Shown: positions 27,121 through 36,658, counted from the stretch's first letter. The stretch is DNA of 60,611 nucleotides from an uncultured Alphaproteobacteria bacterium (GCA_913031285.1 CAJWEI010000013.1:1-60611); one strand, 5' to 3'. Made by a program: numbers and translations. Notes: generated from the sequence alone by a model not told the origin.

Positions 27121-27858
27121 ATGGAAGTTAGTTTTTCAGAAAAATCTGTACTCATAACTGGAGCAGGTGGGAGTATTGGAAGGGTATTGGTTAACTCTTT
27201 GATTAAGAATGGCGCCACAGTTTATGCAGTTGATAGCAATGATGAAAGTTTACAAGACCTGAGGGCTGGGATTGGTGCTGATGGAAAATTGCAAACAATT
27301 TTGTCAGATTTGCAAAGCGACGCTGAGTGCGAAAATGTGGTGAAGAATATCCCCAAGTTACATGGATTAGTACATTTGGCCGGTATTTTTGAGCCAGACG
27401 AAATGATCGCTGGAGATACAGAAGAAGTGTTTGATCCAGTTCTCCAAGCCAATCTCAGGAACATTTACTCACTCTTTATTGCTTGCAGGCCACTTCTGCT
27501 TCGATGTGATTGTTCGAGGGTTATCTTAACCAGCTCCATAGCTTTTAACCGTGGCGGATATTCACACACTGCCTACAGTGCTGCAAAAGGGGGGGTGGTA
27601 GGTTTCATGCGATCACTCGCCAGAAGAGAAGCTCCAAAAATTCTTGTAAATGCCGTCGCACCGGGAATTTTAGATTCTCCAATGCCAGCCAATATGATAG
27701 CAAAACGAGGTATCGAAAATGTTTTAGCTCAAATACCTCTCGGCCGTTTGGGTCGGGCAAGTGAAATCAGCGGAGTAATTGAGTTTTTATTGGGACCAAA
27801 TGCAAGTTATGTTACTGGTCAACTCATCAATGCTGATGGTGGCATGTCCAATAATTAA
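27121..27858 (+). CDS. short-chain dehydrogenase/reductase
   Basis: This is a classical SDR of 245 residues. The cofactor motif is ITGAGGSIGRVL (near 12-23), with an Asp after the second strand (VYAVDSNDE) favouring NAD. The HLAG strand motif (VHLAGIF), catalytic Ser in LTSSIAF and the YSAAK active-site motif (TAYSAAKGG) follow. The end has the usual SYVTGQLINADGG. It leads a plus-strand series with the E1 alpha/E1 beta/lipoyl genes, 120 bases ahead of them. In acetoin-type clusters such an SDR interconverts diacetyl, acetoin and butanediol, and that would suit the E1 genes here. The substrate is inferred. Confidence 0.83.
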   Translation: MEVSFSEKSVLITGAGGSIGRVLVNSLIKNGATVYAVDSNDESLQDLRAGIGADGKLQTILSDLQSDAECENVVKNIPKLHGLVHLAGIFEPDEMIAGDTEEVFDPVLQANLRNIYSLFIACRPLLLRCDCSRVILTSSIAFNRGGYSHTAYSAAKGGVVGFMRSLARREAPKILVNAVAPGILDSPMPANMIAKRGIENVLAQIPLGRLGRASEISGVIEFLLGPNASYVTGQLINADGGMSNN

Positions 27859-27979
27859 ATCTAAAGGTTGGCTGGCTGTGATCGAACGACCAAAAACAAA
27901 GACGCTTACCACGTCGCAACTTTTCTTCCACTTTAGTCTTTAACAACCAGATTTGTACTTTAGTAAGAGAGAACATGAG

Positions 27980-28960
27980 ATGGCCGACACTAACTTTTCT
28001 AATGACCAGATGTTGAAACTTTATGAGAGCATGTTGCGTATTAGAAAAGTAGAGGAGCAACTTGCCAAGGATAGTAAAGAGGGAAACATACCCGGCGCAG
28101 TCCATTTGTATATAGGTCAAGAAGCTGTTGCTGTGGGCGTCTGCTCGCAATTGAGTGACAAAGATTGGATAGCGTCTACTCATCGAGGTCATGGACATTT
28201 TTTGGCAAAAGGCGGCGAGACACGACTACTTATGGCCGAGGTTTATGGGAGAGATACAGGAATATGTAGGGGGCGAGGTGGCTCAATGCATGTGGCTGAT
28301 TTCTCCAAAGGTATTATCGGAGCAAACGGCATAGTGGGAGGGGGCATCTCAATTACAACGGGAGCAGGCTTGGCATCGAAATTAACAAATGACGGGTCTG
28401 TAGCGGTAGCATTTTTTGGTGATGGGGCAGCTAATCAAGGCGTCCTTGCCGAAGCTTTAAACATATCAACCTTGTGGCAGCTTCCTGTTATTTTTGTTTG
28501 TGAAAACAATGGCTTTTCTGAATTTTCTCCCACTAATACAGTTACTGCAGGCAACATTGTAGACCGCGCAAAACCTTACGGCACAGCTTGTGAAACAGTT
28601 GATGGAAATGATGTTATTGCGGTTTGGCAGTGCGCGGAAAGAGCAAAGTTGAGAGCCTCGAGAGGTGATGGCCCAACATTAATCGAAGCGCACACTTACA
28701 GGCAAAGAGGCCATGTCGAAGCCGAGGCCTCCTTCCTTAGCAAAAATTATCGCGACAGCCAAGAGATTGAGAGTTGGGTTTCCAAGGATCCGATTACGTT
28801 GTTTGAAAAGAGAATTGTTGATGCAGGTCAGGCAAAAATTGAGGATTTGCAAGTTATAAGTAGAGCCATGGAGGCGGAGGTAAATGAAGCAGTAGAGTTT
28901 GCTGAGAAATCGCCCTACCCTGACCCGGGAGGAAATGAGCAACAGTATATGTTTACGTGA
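27980..28960 (+). CDS. E1 alpha subunit, acetoin/2-oxoacid dehydrogenase family
   Basis: The subunit has 326 residues from ATG 27980; a TTG at 27953 would only add a poorly supported leader. It shows MLRIRKVEEQLAK at the start, GAVHLYIGQEAVAVGV, the HRGHGHFLAKGG block, CRGRGGSMHVAD, and the TPP motif FFGDGAANQGVLAEALN ending in CENN. This is the alpha half of a heterotetrameric E1, closest to AcoA-type acetoin dehydrogenase in length and motif wording. E1 decarboxylates or cleaves the substrate and reductively acylates a lipoyl group. The E1 beta start is only seven bases downstream. Confidence 0.86.
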   Translation: MADTNFSNDQMLKLYESMLRIRKVEEQLAKDSKEGNIPGAVHLYIGQEAVAVGVCSQLSDKDWIASTHRGHGHFLAKGGETRLLMAEVYGRDTGICRGRGGSMHVADFSKGIIGANGIVGGGISITTGAGLASKLTNDGSVAVAFFGDGAANQGVLAEALNISTLWQLPVIFVCENNGFSEFSPTNTVTAGNIVDRAKPYGTACETVDGNDVIAVWQCAERAKLRASRGDGPTLIEAHTYRQRGHVEAEASFLSKNYRDSQEIESWVSKDPITLFEKRIVDAGQAKIEDLQVISRAMEAEVNEAVEFAEKSPYPDPGGNEQQYMFT

Positions 28961-28967
28961 GGTGAGG

Positions 28968-29942
28968 ATGGCAAAAAAACGTATGATACAAGCTATCAAT
29001 GAGGCACTTGATGGAGAAATGCAACGAGACAAAAAGCTTATCTTGTTTGGTGAAGACGTTGAGATAAGTCTGTTTGGTGACACCAAAGGCCTTGTGGATA
29101 AATATGGCACTGACAGAATACGTAACACTCCTATTTCAGAGACTGTAATGAGTGGAATGGCGGTTGGCGCCGCTGCTGCTGGCTTTAATGTAGTTTGCCA
29201 CATGATGTTTGGAAATTTCATGTACACAGGCTTTGACAGTATTGCGAACCAGGCGTCGAAGCTCCGATATATGACCGCTGGCCAAATTTCACTGCCAATA
29301 GTTTATATGAGTGTTTTTGGTGGTGGCCGCTCGGCCGCTGCACAACATTCTGATGCAATGCACCCTCTTTTCATGAATTTGGGGGGGCTGAAAGTTGTAA
29401 CTCCCTCGTCACCAATGGATGCTGCAGGTTTGCTGCGGGCCTCAATTCGTGATCCCAATCCGGTCATTTATTTGCAGGCAGCTGGTCGTGGAGGAGAATT
29501 AGGAGAGGTGCCCGATGAAGAGTTTATTGTTGAACTTGGTAAAGCGGCTGTTTTAAGAAATGGTGAAGACTTAACGATAGTAGCTATTGGTGCGATGGTT
29601 AGGCCTGCATTGCGGTCAGTGGATTTTCAGAAAACTGAAGGTGTGAGCATTGAATTAATCGATCCCCGAACCTTAGTGCCCCTTGATAAAGAAATGATTT
29701 TTAAATCAGTCAGAAAAACTGGACGACTGATCATCGTCGATGAGGCTCGTGACACCTGCTCAGCAGCGTCGCATATTGCCGCGTTGTGTGCTGAGGAATG
29801 CTTTTCAGCTCTAAAGGCTCCAATAAAACGGGTTACTGTGAATGATATAGCCATTCCATACTCGCCTCCTCTTGAAAAAAATGTTCTGCCCAATGAGGAA
29901 CGCATCAACAACACAGTGTCAGAGATTTTGAAGTTTGCTTAA
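28968..29942 (+). CDS. E1 beta subunit, acetoin/2-oxoacid dehydrogenase family
   Basis: The subunit has 324 residues from ATG 28968, which follows GGTGAGG by a few bases; upstream in-frame Met codons lie inside the alpha gene and lack ribosome sites. Typical blocks are MIQAINEALDGEM, FGEDVEISLFGDTKGL, TPISETVMSGMAVGAA and VVTPSSPMDAAGLLRASI. DEARDTCSAASHIAA occurs in the C-terminal domain. It completes the E1 heterotetramer with the preceding gene. The presence of TPISE and a short linker favours acetoin or pyruvate rather than branched-chain substrates, but this is a weak discriminator. Confidence 0.86.
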   Translation: MAKKRMIQAINEALDGEMQRDKKLILFGEDVEISLFGDTKGLVDKYGTDRIRNTPISETVMSGMAVGAAAAGFNVVCHMMFGNFMYTGFDSIANQASKLRYMTAGQISLPIVYMSVFGGGRSAAAQHSDAMHPLFMNLGGLKVVTPSSPMDAAGLLRASIRDPNPVIYLQAAGRGGELGEVPDEEFIVELGKAAVLRNGEDLTIVAIGAMVRPALRSVDFQKTEGVSIELIDPRTLVPLDKEMIFKSVRKTGRLIIVDEARDTCSAASHIAALCAEECFSALKAPIKRVTVNDIAIPYSPPLEKNVLPNEERINNTVSEILKFA

Positions 29943-29959
29943 TTGCGATTGGTAGGGAT

Positions 29960-30202
29960 ATGAAAATAGAACTTAAATTGCCGAGAATTTCCATGAATAT
30001 GGAAGAGGGAACAATTGTAAAATGGTTGGTTGGCCCAGATGAAAGTTTTTCTGAGGGTGAGACCCTTTATGAAGTTGAAACGGAGAAAGTTACGAGTGAG
30101 TTTGAAGCCCCCTGCAGCGGAAAAATGATACAGCATTTTGTTTCAGAGGGTGAAAACGCCTTGGTTGGTGATAAAGTTTGCAAGATTGAAAAAATTGACT
30201 AG
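29960..30202 (+). CDS. free-standing lipoyl-domain protein
   Basis: This is an 80-residue protein that is nothing but a biotin/lipoyl attachment domain. LPRISMNMEEGTIVKWLV opens it, the modified Lys is in VETEKVTSEFEA (Lys43), and VLVGDKVCKIE-like ALVGDKVCKIEKID closes it. Normal E2 proteins continue with a subunit-binding domain and a 230-residue catalytic domain. Here a stop follows directly and the next gene is on the opposite strand. It is 17 bases after E1 beta and so clearly meant to accept the acyl group from E1. It would have to hand the acyl group to an E2 and E3 encoded elsewhere, or serve a different chemistry. Confidence 0.85.
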   Translation: MKIELKLPRISMNMEEGTIVKWLVGPDESFSEGETLYEVETEKVTSEFEAPCSGKMIQHFVSEGENALVGDKVCKIEKID

Positions 30203-30318
30203 CAAAAGTCTTACGTTTTTTGACGTTCACATATCGTTTCGTTGGAGTAAGATTGGTAATAGATGGGCTCAGTATTTAAAAAGTAAGCACTCAATTATAA
30301 CTTAACTAAATGGGCTAC

Positions 30319-31116
30319 TTAGCTTAAGCTGCCGATATTTTCTCCGATCAATAAAGACATTGCGGTGCCCCCATCAATCGGCAAAACATGACCTGTTATA
30401 TAACTAGATTTGTCACTCATCAAAAAAGCAACTGCACTACTAATCTCATCAGGTGTTGCCCAACGTCCAACAGGTGTTCTTTCAGAAATTTTTTCCGCGT
30501 CAATAAACCCATTAGTAACCCTTTCTTTGAGGGTTTCAGTGAGAACAAATCCGGGAGCTACCGCGTTGACCGTGATGCCAAACCTAGCTAACTCTGTCGC
30601 GAGTCCACGGGTCATGCCAACTAATCCAGCTTTTGCCGTGACGTAGTCAAGCCGGAATGGACTGCCAGTAATGCCCATAAAAGAGCTCATGTTGACAATT
30701 CTTCCATATCCGCACTCTTTCATCTTTGGTATCACTAATTTACTCCAAATAAACGCTCCGTTTAGGTGAATGTTGATCATTTCGTTAAAATTTTTGGTGG
30801 GAAGTTGTTCAACTGGCCCTAATTGTCGTGGCATAATTCCAGCGTTATTAAATAGGAGCAAAGGTTGTTTTAATTCAGCAAGAATTCGATCATATGCCAA
30901 CTCACTTTCATCCTCATTGGAGACGTCTGCGATATAAGATTTGCACTCGACGTTATGCGTGCTCTGGATGATCTCAACCGCGTTTCCTAGTTTTTGTGTG
31001 TCGCGGTCAATAAGAGCAATTTTGAAGCCAAGTGAAGCAAGTTGTTTTGCGGAGCTGTACCCAATGCCGTTTGCTCCGCCTGTTATGATTGCAGTTTTTT
31101 CCATCGGCCATACCAT
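30319..31116 (-). CDS. short-chain dehydrogenase/reductase
   Basis: This SDR of about 260 residues has TGGANGIGYSSAKQLA at the cofactor site, an Asp in ALIDRDTQ suggesting NAD, the FNNAGIMP motif, catalytic Ser in VNMSSFMG and YVTAK (LDYVTAKAGL). The end SSYITGHVLPIDGGT is standard. Translation may start at ATG 31116 or ATG 31104 (MEKTAIITGG); neither has a strong ribosome site. It follows the MECR-like reductase by 55 bases on the same strand, so the two may be co-expressed. The substrate is unknown; FabG-like 3-oxoacyl reduction or alcohol oxidation are both possible. Confidence 0.82.
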   Translation of the reverse strand: MVWPMEKTAIITGGANGIGYSSAKQLASLGFKIALIDRDTQKLGNAVEIIQSTHNVECKSYIADVSNEDESELAYDRILAELKQPLLLFNNAGIMPRQLGPVEQLPTKNFNEMINIHLNGAFIWSKLVIPKMKECGYGRIVNMSSFMGITGSPFRLDYVTAKAGLVGMTRGLATELARFGITVNAVAPGFVLTETLKERVTNGFIDAEKISERTPVGRWATPDEISSAVAFLMSDKSSYITGHVLPIDGGTAMSLLIGENIGSLS

Positions 31117-31171
31117 TTAATAAGAAACAATATTTTTGCAGCATTCCTGTGTATTGATTTCCTGCATTGGT

Positions 31172-32155
31172 TCATTTTTCTATCATTGAAAACAATATTT
31201 TACCGCGCCTTCCGCCTGACCCAGCATGTTTCAGTGCCTGCCTGAAGTCCTCGAAACGGTAAACTTTTTCAACATTAGAATACAAGGTTCCATCTAGGAA
31301 TAATTTTGAAATATCGTCAAAGTTTCTTTGAAGAAATTCATGAGGCTGATCAAAAAATCCATACCTAGCCCAAAAACCAACCAACTTGATTTGCCTGACA
31401 ATAGCCTGATCTGGAGTTATCATACAAGGCTCTCCTCCCAGGTATCCATAATTCACTACTGTGCCTCCTGTGGATAAACAGGACGCAAGCCGCATCGTGG
31501 ACTTTCCTCCTATCGCGTCGATTGCTAGCTTTACGTGAACATCTCCTAATCTGTTCTTTACCCCTTGGGCTAGTTCATCAGTGTCCGTAAAAACGAGGTC
31601 ACCACCCGCTCTTTTTATGTCGTCAAACAGCTCTTTTCTGCGCACAACATTAATAGTTTTTACTCCCTTTATACGAGCTATGCTTATAACGTGCGCGCCA
31701 ACCGCTGAATTTGCAGCATTTTGAATGACCCAATCACCTGCCTCAAGGTTTTCATACTTTTCGAGCATCATCATTGCAGTTGGCGGATTTGCTTTCATTT
31801 GGGCAGCCTGATGAAAATCGATGTCTCTAGGCAATTTTATAGCCTGATCAGCAGGAATATTTTGATACTCTACCCAATTATGCCGGCCCAGCACTAAAAT
31901 GATGTCGCCACATGCCAAGTTATCTATTTTTGAACCAACGCCATTTATTCTACCCACTCCCTCTACCCCTGGAGTCGTCGGTAACGGAGGGCTTGGATAA
32001 AGGCCTTGAATGGCAAGAAGGTCAGCTGGATTTATTGCTGATGCCAGCATTTGAACATTAATTTCATTAGGTCTTGGCTTGCCTGGGTTAGAGATATCAA
32101 CGCACTCACAAACCTCGCTTGGATCCCCGTGCTTGCTAAACATTATAGATTTCAT
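31172..32155 (-). CDS. MDR-family enoyl reductase (MECR/Etr1-like)
   Basis: This is a zinc-free medium-chain reductase of 327 residues. It carries the pattern of mitochondrial trans-2-enoyl-CoA/ACP reductases: FSKHGDPSEV at the start, LASAINPADLLAIQGLY with the conserved Tyr53, PGVEGVGRINGVGSKI, and the nucleotide-binding AANSAVGAHVISIA. No Cys ligands for catalytic or structural zinc are seen. These enzymes use NADPH to reduce a 2-enoyl thioester, though quinone-oxidoreductase-like activity is possible. It is divergent from the Baeyer-Villiger-type gene across about 180 bases and upstream of an SDR. Confidence 0.78.
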   Translation of the reverse strand: MKSIMFSKHGDPSEVCECVDISNPGKPRPNEINVQMLASAINPADLLAIQGLYPSPPLPTTPGVEGVGRINGVGSKIDNLACGDIILVLGRHNWVEYQNIPADQAIKLPRDIDFHQAAQMKANPPTAMMMLEKYENLEAGDWVIQNAANSAVGAHVISIARIKGVKTINVVRRKELFDDIKRAGGDLVFTDTDELAQGVKNRLGDVHVKLAIDAIGGKSTMRLASCLSTGGTVVNYGYLGGEPCMITPDQAIVRQIKLVGFWARYGFFDQPHEFLQRNFDDISKLFLDGTLYSNVEKVYRFEDFRQALKHAGSGGRRGKILFSMIEK

Positions 32156-32336
32156 GAGGCGCTCCCTTAGTTAGGTAACCTTGTAGTACTAAACTAATTA
32201 TAGGCCAAAAAATGTAAATTCAGGTTTGCTGATGAGGGTCTTTTAAATTAGTTGACTTGAAAACAACGAGTGTGAATGAGATTGTCCTGTATGTAGCGCA
32301 CGCAACTGCAAATATTTTTTAATATTGGAGCATTTC

Positions 32337-33944
32337 ATGACGGACCCTGTATCGAATTACGATGCGATAATTGTGGGGGCTGGATTTGCTGGTCTTTACC
32401 AACTGCATCGTTTGCGCGACAAGTTGAAGCTAAAGTGTCTCCTGATAGAGGCTGGCGATGGCGTGGGGGGAACTTGGTATTGGAATAGGTACCCAGGAGC
32501 AAGATGTGATAGTCCCAGCCACGCGTATTCGTATTACTTTTCCGAAGATCTTATCAAAAAGTGGACTTGGACTGAGCGATATCCGGGCCAACCTGAAATA
32601 GAGGCTTATTTGAACTTCGTGGCCGATGAACTAGATCTGAGGACCGATATTTGCTTTGGCCAAACAGTAAATCGATGCAAATACACAAAAGATCAAAATT
32701 CTTGGCACGTAACAACGGCCGACGGCAGCGCATTTTCCGCGAAGTATTTGATCGCTGCAGTTGGCTGTTTATCAATGTCAAACAAGCCTGTGATTAAAGG
32801 AATTGAAACGTATACCGGTTCCATTTTTCATACAGGCAACTGGCCGAAGGAAGATATTAATTTTTCTGGAAAATCGGTTGGAGTAATTGGAACTGGTGCC
32901 AGCGCTATCCAGGCTATCCCTTTAATAGCTGAGCAAGCAAAAAGACTTACCGTTTTTCAAAGAACTCCAAACTACTCCGTGCCGGCATGCAACTATAAGC
33001 TCCCGGGCAAGGTGTCAAAAAAATACAAAGAAGAGTGGCGGTCTACCCTAGAGATTATGCAAACCTCAAGGAACGGACTTCCCTGGTTGGAAGGAGACAA
33101 ATCCCTCCAGGAGATAAGTGAGCCGACCAGGACAAAGCTTTTGGAAGACGCGTGGCAAAAAGGTGGATTGGCCTTCAGAGAAGCTTTTAAAGGCACTCTG
33201 AGAGACCGGAAGTCAAATAACATAATGTCAACATTTGTAAAAAATAAAATAGCTGAAAAAATTGAAAATCCAGAAGTCGCGAAACTCTTGACTGATTTTG
33301 ATCATCCATTTGCTAGCAAAAGGCCACCATTGGACACAAATTATTTTGAGACTTTCAATAAGGAAAATGTGTCGCTAGTAGACCTGAATGAACAGCCCAT
33401 CAAACATGCGACGCTTAATGGTTTGGAAACTAAAAGCGAAATTTTCAACTTAGATGTTTTAGTTTTGGCCACAGGCTTTGACGCCATGACGGGAGCTATT
33501 GAAAAACTTGGCGTGATTGGCCGATTTGGAACTTCGATAAATGACTTTTGGCGAGATGGCCCTAAGACATACTTGGGAGTTCATGTGCCAAATTTTCCCA
33601 ACTTTTTTGTTCTAGCGGGGCCTGGCAGCCCTTCCGTGCTTACGAATATGCCACGATCCATTGAATTCAATGTTGAGTGGGTCGGTGATTGCATCGACCA
33701 TTTGGAAAAGAATGGCTTGAGTTACATTGAGGCGGACCCTTCAGCGTCTGATGAATGGAGTAAAGACAACCAAAACCTTGCAAACGAGACGCTTTTTGTG
33801 GACGCGAAGCACTCTTGGTACCTAGGTGCAAATATCCCCGGAAAGCCGAGACTTTTTTACCCATATGCCGGCGGATTTCCAAAGTACAAAGCCGCTTGCA
33901 ATGAGGCTAAGTTGCAAGGCTTTGATGGTCTAATACTTGGTTAA
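32337..33944 (+). CDS. Baeyer-Villiger-type flavin monooxygenase
   Basis: The protein has 535 residues from ATG 32337, six bases after GGAG; the in-frame TTG at 32327 region overlaps that site. FAD binds at IIVGAGFAGLYQL and NADPH at VGVIGTGASAIQA, with EAGDGVGGTWYWNRYPGARCD following the first fold. The Baeyer-Villiger fingerprint FxGxxxHxxxW appears as YTGSIFHTGNWP, with Tyr159 for Phe, Gly161, His165 and Trp169. DLDVLVLATGFDAMTG-like NLDVLVLATGFDA is the usual linker. Length and motifs fit cyclohexanone/4-hydroxyacetophenone-type enzymes, which insert oxygen next to a ketone to make an ester or lactone. The substrate is open. Confidence 0.83.
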   Translation: MTDPVSNYDAIIVGAGFAGLYQLHRLRDKLKLKCLLIEAGDGVGGTWYWNRYPGARCDSPSHAYSYYFSEDLIKKWTWTERYPGQPEIEAYLNFVADELDLRTDICFGQTVNRCKYTKDQNSWHVTTADGSAFSAKYLIAAVGCLSMSNKPVIKGIETYTGSIFHTGNWPKEDINFSGKSVGVIGTGASAIQAIPLIAEQAKRLTVFQRTPNYSVPACNYKLPGKVSKKYKEEWRSTLEIMQTSRNGLPWLEGDKSLQEISEPTRTKLLEDAWQKGGLAFREAFKGTLRDRKSNNIMSTFVKNKIAEKIENPEVAKLLTDFDHPFASKRPPLDTNYFETFNKENVSLVDLNEQPIKHATLNGLETKSEIFNLDVLVLATGFDAMTGAIEKLGVIGRFGTSINDFWRDGPKTYLGVHVPNFPNFFVLAGPGSPSVLTNMPRSIEFNVEWVGDCIDHLEKNGLSYIEADPSASDEWSKDNQNLANETLFVDAKHSWYLGANIPGKPRLFYPYAGGFPKYKAACNEAKLQGFDGLILG

Positions 33945-34061
33945 TAATAAAGTATGCCACGACTTTTTATTGCGCAATTTGAGCGTCAACAGGAATACTG
34001 TTTCTGTTTTTGTATAAACTGCAATTTCCCAAAATAGGTCGGTGAACTGCAAAGCCTGTTG

Positions 34062-35456
34062 TTACCAAGTGGGTGTGCAAATTTCTATTTTTGGAATGTT
34101 CTTTTCAAGATCAAACGCCGCCTCCAAAATTATATCTTCCCGAAAGCGTGGTCCAGCGAATTGAACCCCTATTGGTCTACCTTTTGCAAATCCCGTTGCA
34201 ATAGTTAACGATGGAATATTGATCACTGGTAACGCTCGTTGCGTGAGTTGGGCTTCGTATACCTCTCTGAACGAGCCTGGGGATGCGATGTCTGCTTGCT
34301 GATTGAATGGTAGCTGCGCCGAAACAGGACAAATAAGCGAGGAATAGTTTTGGAAAAATTGATCCCAATTGCGCATCAGTTCCAGTCTTAGTTGAAGGGC
34401 ATCCATCAGCGTTTGGAAATCAATCTGGCCTGTGATTTCGCTCATCTGCTCAAAAACAAATTTTGAATTGGGCTCATTCTCTGTTTCTATGATTTTAGCT
34501 TGACCGTGTTGCATATCTGCCATCCAGAGTACGGCATTCACCTCAGCGGCCTTCCTTATTGGGGGGCACTCAACCTCATCAACTACCCATCCTCTTTCCC
34601 TCAACTTATCTGCTGCGTCGTATAATTCTTTTACCACTTCGTCACAAACATTGAGCCCATCTGGTGCAATTGATAGAGCAGCCTTTTTTGTGAAATTTAA
34701 CTCTTTTGCACCATGAAAAACTTGCCATGGATCTTTACCTGTCCATTCTGACATAGCCTGTAATGATATTTGCAAATCTTTTATAGTTCTGGCAATTGGA
34801 CCTGAAACGGCCATTAGTTGAGCGCCGATATATCTGTCTTTTCCGCTGGGGTTGTTAAATGGGGTTCTACCCATTGATGGTCTTAACCCATGCACACCGC
34901 AAGCATATGCAGGATACCTTATGGAACCAGCGATATCAGTAGCGTGAGCAACAGGGCAGATACCCGCAGCCACAGCTGCTGATGCACCCCCTGACGAGCC
35001 ACCAGGGGTGATGTTTTTATCTGTTGGGTTGAGCGTCTGTCCATAAAGATTATTATCTGTGAACCAACGAGTGGCGAATGCTGGGCTGTTAGTCCGCCCA
35101 ATAATTATAGCGTCGGCATTTTTAAAATTTTGAACTAATGGGCTATCCACTTTTGCTTTGTTTTTTTCCTGAGTGCGAAGTCCGAAGGACGTTACAAAGT
35201 CCTGTTGATCGGTAACTATTTTTATCGTCAATGGAACGCCGACCATAGCCCCCATTTTTTCGCCTTTTGAGATACGATTATCGATGGACTTTGCATCAGC
35301 GATTGCTTGCTGGTGACAGGTTTCCACAACTGCGTTTATTTTCGGATTAACCTCCTCCATACGCTTCAAGTGGGCCGTTGCAACCTCAACGGCAGATATC
35401 TTTCGTTGTGAAACAGCTTTAGCGATTTCGTGTGCGGCTAATGATGTTGGGTTCAT
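34062..35456 (-). CDS. amidase-signature hydrolase
   Basis: This 464-residue member of the amidase-signature family has the Ser-cisSer-Lys triad Lys79 (GVPLTIKIV), Ser154 (TPGGSSGGASA) and Ser178 (DIAGSIRYPA); the 24-residue spacing of the two serines is as in fatty acid amide hydrolase. The family hydrolyses a wide range of amides and some esters. It lies downstream of the LysR gene in the same direction with 240 bases between, and it is not closely similar to the tandem amidases at 51-54 kb. The substrate is unknown. Confidence 0.85.
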   Translation of the reverse strand: MNPTSLAAHEIAKAVSQRKISAVEVATAHLKRMEEVNPKINAVVETCHQQAIADAKSIDNRISKGEKMGAMVGVPLTIKIVTDQQDFVTSFGLRTQEKNKAKVDSPLVQNFKNADAIIIGRTNSPAFATRWFTDNNLYGQTLNPTDKNITPGGSSGGASAAVAAGICPVAHATDIAGSIRYPAYACGVHGLRPSMGRTPFNNPSGKDRYIGAQLMAVSGPIARTIKDLQISLQAMSEWTGKDPWQVFHGAKELNFTKKAALSIAPDGLNVCDEVVKELYDAADKLRERGWVVDEVECPPIRKAAEVNAVLWMADMQHGQAKIIETENEPNSKFVFEQMSEITGQIDFQTLMDALQLRLELMRNWDQFFQNYSSLICPVSAQLPFNQQADIASPGSFREVYEAQLTQRALPVINIPSLTIATGFAKGRPIGVQFAGPRFREDIILEAAFDLEKNIPKIEICTPTW

Positions 35457-35696
35457 AACTGTTACCTCAAGGTCACGGATTTATAGAGCTGATCAAGGTG
35501 ATCTGGAATTAATTTCCAGAAGATTGATAAATAATTTTGTGGTGTGCAAAATTTTCCTGCATTTTCTTTTAATCGGGGGGAGAAATCCCCAGAATTCAAG
35601 ATGCAAATTCCTATTTCCGCATCTAACCCAGGAGATTTGCACACTTGAGTATTATAATTTTTTTTCTAACTCTTTATTTTCTTTTATTTCATAGTT

Positions 35697-36584
35697 TCAG
35701 GGGTCTATCGATCTGTATTTTTTAGCAGAGCTTGCCAACACTTCGTAAACTTTGTCTAGAAGCACCTGTCGATGATGATTTTTTTTCTGAATCAGGCCTA
35801 TGGTCCTCCGGATTTTATTTGGACTAAATGGCACCACATATAATTTGTTTTTGAGATAAGGTCGCACGGCTGACAACGGCAGAATGCAAACACCCAAGCC
35901 TTCAAGAATCATCGTGTGCAGGGTTTCTATTGTATCAAGCTCCATAAGAACATCCACGTCGAGCTTAAGTCTTTGAAGTTCGGCTTCAATCATTCCACTC
36001 ACAGATGCTTTCCGATTGAAACTTATGTAACTATTTTGTGTTAACAGCTCGGTATCACTTTTGCCACTTTGATCAATGGGTGCCAGTACCACAAGTGGCT
36101 CTGTTAAAAGATGGCGTGCAATCAGGTCTGGATCGAGTTCACCATCTAAAGTCAGTAACGCCGTATCTAGTTTTCCGCTGATTACTTTGTCGGTGAGTTC
36201 ATATTTGAGATTGGAAGTAACCCGTAGTTTCAATTGACGGTATGAACTTACCAAGATCTTTATGGTATCGGGAAGAAGAAATGAAGCTCCTGGAACTGTT
36301 CCAATGTTTATTGAACCTGCCATCTGGCTCGTGACTGGAGAAGCTCGCTTCAGTTCGCCATAAAGCGTTACGATTTGCCTCGCATTATCAAGCACTAGGC
36401 TTCCAGCGTTACTTAATCTCGGTGGCCTGACAGACCGATCAAATAATTCTATTTTTAGATGTGATTCGAGGTTCTTCATCTGCATGCTTACTGCCGATTG
36501 CGTGATATTCATCTTTGTGGCGGCGGCGTGAAAGCTTCCAGTATCGATCACAGCTAACAAGGTTTCGAGATGCCGTATTAACAT
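35697..36584 (-). CDS. LysR-family transcriptional regulator
   Basis: This 295-residue regulator has a typical N-terminal winged helix (TLLAVIDTGSFHAAATKMNI, then TQSAVSMQMKNLE, residues 5-50; described in parts). A periplasmic-binding-like effector domain follows. It is divergent from the desaturase/Rieske operon across 150 bases that contain a perfect palindrome and a recognisable promoter. It is also upstream of an amidase. The divergent arrangement is the standard one for LysR control, so the likely target is the 36.7-44.6 kb oxidation cluster. Confidence 0.88.
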   Translation of the reverse strand: MLIRHLETLLAVIDTGSFHAAATKMNITQSAVSMQMKNLESHLKIELFDRSVRPPRLSNAGSLVLDNARQIVTLYGELKRASPVTSQMAGSINIGTVPGASFLLPDTIKILVSSYRQLKLRVTSNLKYELTDKVISGKLDTALLTLDGELDPDLIARHLLTEPLVVLAPIDQSGKSDTELLTQNSYISFNRKASVSGMIEAELQRLKLDVDVLMELDTIETLHTMILEGLGVCILPLSAVRPYLKNKLYVVPFSPNKIRRTIGLIQKKNHHRQVLLDKVYEVLASSAKKYRSIDP

Positions 36585-36629
36585 AACTATACTTCATCAT
36601 TAGTTAAGAAATTTATCAATGACTTTGTT

Positions 36630-36658
36630 TTGACTGAAGTAAAATAGTTTTATATTTT
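36630..36658 (+). promoter_or_regulatory. promoter of the desaturase/Rieske cluster
   Basis: TTGACT at 36630-36635 and TATTTT at 36653-36658, with 17 bases between, resemble a sigma-70 promoter. The position, about 75 bases before the desaturase start, is right. The palindrome beginning at 36658 would cover the start point. Confidence 0.5.

Noticed and set aside
28679-29227. 182-codon minus-strand frame over E1 alpha/beta
   Set aside because: Antisense shadow of well-supported E1 genes.
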